Source of the DNA: a virus
Direction: 5' to 3' (one strand)
IMG/VR virus record: IMGVR_UViG_3300027782_004568
Location: 1 to 40,743 of that record
DNA length: 40,743 nt
Shown: positions 39,422-40,743 of the stretch, in pieces
How the letters are laid out: every line of letters begins with the position of its first letter
Numbering within the stretch: the stretch's first letter is position 1
Program-made: the position numbers and the translations under genes
The notes under the pieces: generated by a model
What the model saw: the letters and a program-made list of their open reading frames with translations, nothing else
The model's database searches: none
What the model was told of the DNA's origin: nothing

Positions 39422-39947
39422 TGAGCATGTCCTGAAACAACCCAGTGGCGAAATCAAAACATTTTTTAGCTTCATCTGCCATGGAATCGTTTATTCTTGA
39501 TCGGATAATCTCTTTGGCTTGATCTTTGTCTGCAAAATCAAACATGGTGCCAGCACCTGGAACTTTTTTACGTATCATTTGTCCACCTGACAGATCTCCC
39601 ATGTGTCTCACATACACGTGAGCCATCAGTGCATCCTTGTTGTCTTTGATTGTGAGTAAATGATCCAAATATGTCTTGGTTGCGTTTTTGGGTTCAGGCA
39701 ATGTTTGATCCTTGGGCCAAAGTTCTTTGAAATCTGCTAATATTTTAGGAGCTCTTCTCACATCTTCCATTCCATTGAATATGCCGTGCGACATGGCCAT
39801 CATTTCCAACAGGTCGTATGCCATGTGTTGATTGAATAAAAATTCTGCGTACAATTTGGGATCAATGCTGCCTGAAAACATAACCTTCACAAACTTTTGA
39901 CGTTCTGCGTTCTTATGATGTTCCCAAGTGAGATCTTTGAGGCTCAT
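39414..39947 (-). CDS. ho1: Heme oxygenase
   Basis: 177 aa, shorter than cyanobacterial HO1 (about 240) as in other phage versions. Opens heme to biliverdin IX-alpha, CO and iron using ferredoxin. Proximal heme ligand His11 lies in TWEHHKNAE; the distal helix motif HMGDLSGGQMI is at about 115-125 with Gly117, Asp118, Gly121 and Gly122. It starts 2 nt after the clpS stop and is followed, after one small gene, by the bilin reductase that would use its product. It could also serve iron release, but the linked reductase argues for bilin production. Confidence 0.94.
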   Translation of the reverse strand: MSLKDLTWEHHKNAERQKFVKVMFSGSIDPKLYAEFLFNQHMAYDLLEMMAMSHGIFNGMEDVRRAPKILADFKELWPKDQTLPEPKNATKTYLDHLLTIKDNKDALMAHVYVRHMGDLSGGQMIRKKVPGAGTMFDFADKDQAKEIIRSRINDSMADEAKKCFDFATGLFQDMLND

Positions 39948-39949
39948 TG

Positions 39950-40252
39950 TTATTCCATTCTTACTTGTAGAGGAAAGCCTCTGCTTCTGGCATCTTCTAT
40001 GGCTTCTTTGGTTTTCTGTTCAGCTATTTCATAACTGTAGGAACCCACCACACTGCTGCCTTCTGTGTGAATTTTAAGTGTGATTTCTTTGGCACTGTCT
40101 TGAGTGTGTTTGAATATTTTTATCAATAGTTCTACCACATAGTCTACTGGAGTAACATCATCATTCAACATGATCACTTTGACCATTTCTGGTTCTAATA
40201 TTATCTGTTCTACTTTTTCGTCTAGGACTATATCGGTTTTGGTTTTGCTCAT
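39950..40252 (-). CDS. clpS: ClpS N-degron adaptor
   Basis: 100 aa. ClpS binds proteins with N-terminal Leu, Phe, Trp or Tyr and delivers them to ClpA-ClpP. The substrate-pocket residues are conserved: Asn30-Asp31-Asp32 in VIMLNDDVTP (E. coli Asn34-Asp35-Asp36) and His62 in LKIHTEGSS (E. coli His66). The N-terminal 20 residues form the usual flexible arm. The rest (VVGSYSYEIAEQK) follows the ClpA-binding face. It is transcribed in the same direction as hsp20 and ho. With clpA and clpP in this genome, the phage would have a complete ClpA-ClpP-ClpS system. Confidence 0.96.
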   Translation of the reverse strand: MSKTKTDIVLDEKVEQIILEPEMVKVIMLNDDVTPVDYVVELLIKIFKHTQDSAKEITLKIHTEGSSVVGSYSYEIAEQKTKEAIEDARSRGFPLQVRME

Positions 40253-40267
40253 ATATTTTATATTTAG

Positions 40268-40291
40268 TTAGGGCGTGTTGCCACGCCCTAA
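40268..40291 (-). terminator. Hairpin between hsp20 and clpS
   Basis: Perfect 10-bp stem TTAGGGCGTG/CACGCCCTAA with a 4-nt loop, 9 nt after the hsp20 stop. There is no U-run on either side, so it may be a pause, attenuation or mRNA-protecting element rather than a full terminator. A TATAAAATAT sequence next to the clpS ATG could be a weak promoter. Confidence 0.6.
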
Positions 40292-40299
40292 GATTTGTA

Positions 40300-40743
40300 T
40301 TATAGTATTTCTATTACTCTGGCTTTTTTGTTTTCTGGAACGATTCTTTCCATAGAAACAGTTAGTAAACCATCTTTTAATTCAGCACCTTTGATTTCTA
40401 CATCATCGGCCACTGTGAATGATTTACTGAAGTATCTTTTGGAAATACCTTTGTGGATAATGTTATCATCCGCATCCTGTTTCTTAGACTCTGTTCGGTC
40501 TTTGGATTTGATGGTCATTACCCCTTCCTCAAATTCCACAGAAACATCGTCTCTGTTGAATCCTGCCAAAGCCACTTCAACGTTGTACGTATTAACGCCA
40601 GTTTTTACAATATTGTAAGGTGGATAGTTAACAGTAGGTACGTTAAAGAAATCGTCATTGACCATTCTTTCGAAGTGATCAAAAACGTTATCAAAGCCCA
40701 CTGTAACGGGTCTTAGTTGATTAAAGATAGTTAGTGCTCTATT
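40300..40743 (-). CDS. Hsp20 small heat-shock protein (IbpA-like), 5' end outside
   Basis: 147 residues are visible and the frame stays open to the right edge. The upstream part (RALTIFNQLRPVTVGFDNVF) matches the normal Hsp20 N-terminus, so the start lies outside the window; an internal GTG at 40701 is not needed. The alpha-crystallin domain runs from YPPYNIVKTG (with VEVALAGF) to GAELKDGLLTV, followed by PENKKARVIEI, where the I-x-I/V motif is found. It holds unfolded proteins for refolding by DnaK or ClpB. Phage Hsp20 is common in marine T4-like genomes. It may share a transcript with clpS and ho through the hairpin at 40268. Confidence 0.93.
   Translation of the reverse strand, partial: NRALTIFNQLRPVTVGFDNVFDHFERMVNDDFFNVPTVNYPPYNIVKTGVNTYNVEVALAGFNRDDVSVEFEEGVMTIKSKDRTESKKQDADDNIIHKGISKRYFSKSFTVADDVEIKGAELKDGLLTVSMERIVPENKKARVIEIL

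Overview
The window is a gene-dense, AT-rich stretch of a tailed-phage genome, most likely a marine T4-like myovirus. Evidence for this is a T4 gp44-type clamp loader, a gp30-type ATP-dependent DNA ligase, PhoH, large modular tail-fibre genes, and T4-like late promoters (ATAAATA) in front of many genes. Bacterial-type -35/-10 promoters precede the other units. The phage-borne ribosomal protein bS21 (known from the SAR11 phage HTVC008M), the heme oxygenase/PcyX-like bilin reductase pair (reported from uncultured oceanic phages thought to infect alphaproteobacteria) and the absence of photosystem genes here point to an alphaproteobacterial, possibly SAR11-like, host. The host assignment is inference. 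No T4 head or terminase genes, tRNA, integrase, transposon or CRISPR were seen. The window cuts clpA at the left edge and hsp20 at the right edge.

Layout, mostly on the minus strand (transcription runs right to left). 1-2670: dnaJ, peptide deformylase and clpA, one operon from a TTGACT-type promoter. 2684-5569: a lysis cassette (M15 endolysin, inner and outer spanins, one unknown) below two unknown genes. 5682-6401 (+): phoH. 6398-9296: parvulin PPIase, clamp loader, a small membrane protein, a GroES-like co-chaperonin, a fragment of a C-family DNA polymerase, and small conserved genes. 9306-25319: a late tail-fibre block of seven genes, including a 2185-residue fibre and a subtilase-like protein, with an A-type Fe-S carrier gene directly ahead. 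25734-31002: zinc-ribbon protein, superoxide dismutase, UV-damage endonuclease, glycosyltransferase, QueD-like enzyme, a conserved phage sugar- or pterin-enzyme-like protein and another tail protein. 31019-35140: an operon of AAA+ ATPase, DNA ligase and small proteins. 35328-36523: 70-aa protein, clpP and a winged-helix-like gene, closed by a strong terminator. 36544-38456: bS21, small membrane proteins and two zinc metallopeptidases. 38542-40743: hsp20, clpS, heme oxygenase, a 60-aa protein and the PcyX-like bilin reductase, closed by a terminator.

Two themes stand out. First, proteostasis: ClpA, ClpP, ClpS, DnaJ, a GroES-like protein, Hsp20, a parvulin PPIase, deformylase and bS21 all lie within 41 kb, so the phage may carry its own N-degron protease (ClpA-ClpP-ClpS) plus chaperones. 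Second, heme to bilin conversion by heme oxygenase and a ferredoxin-dependent bilin reductase, in the same transcription direction as clpS. A third, regulatory, observation is that many promoters of both classes place the ATG only 5-7 nt after the -10 element, which predicts leaderless mRNAs.
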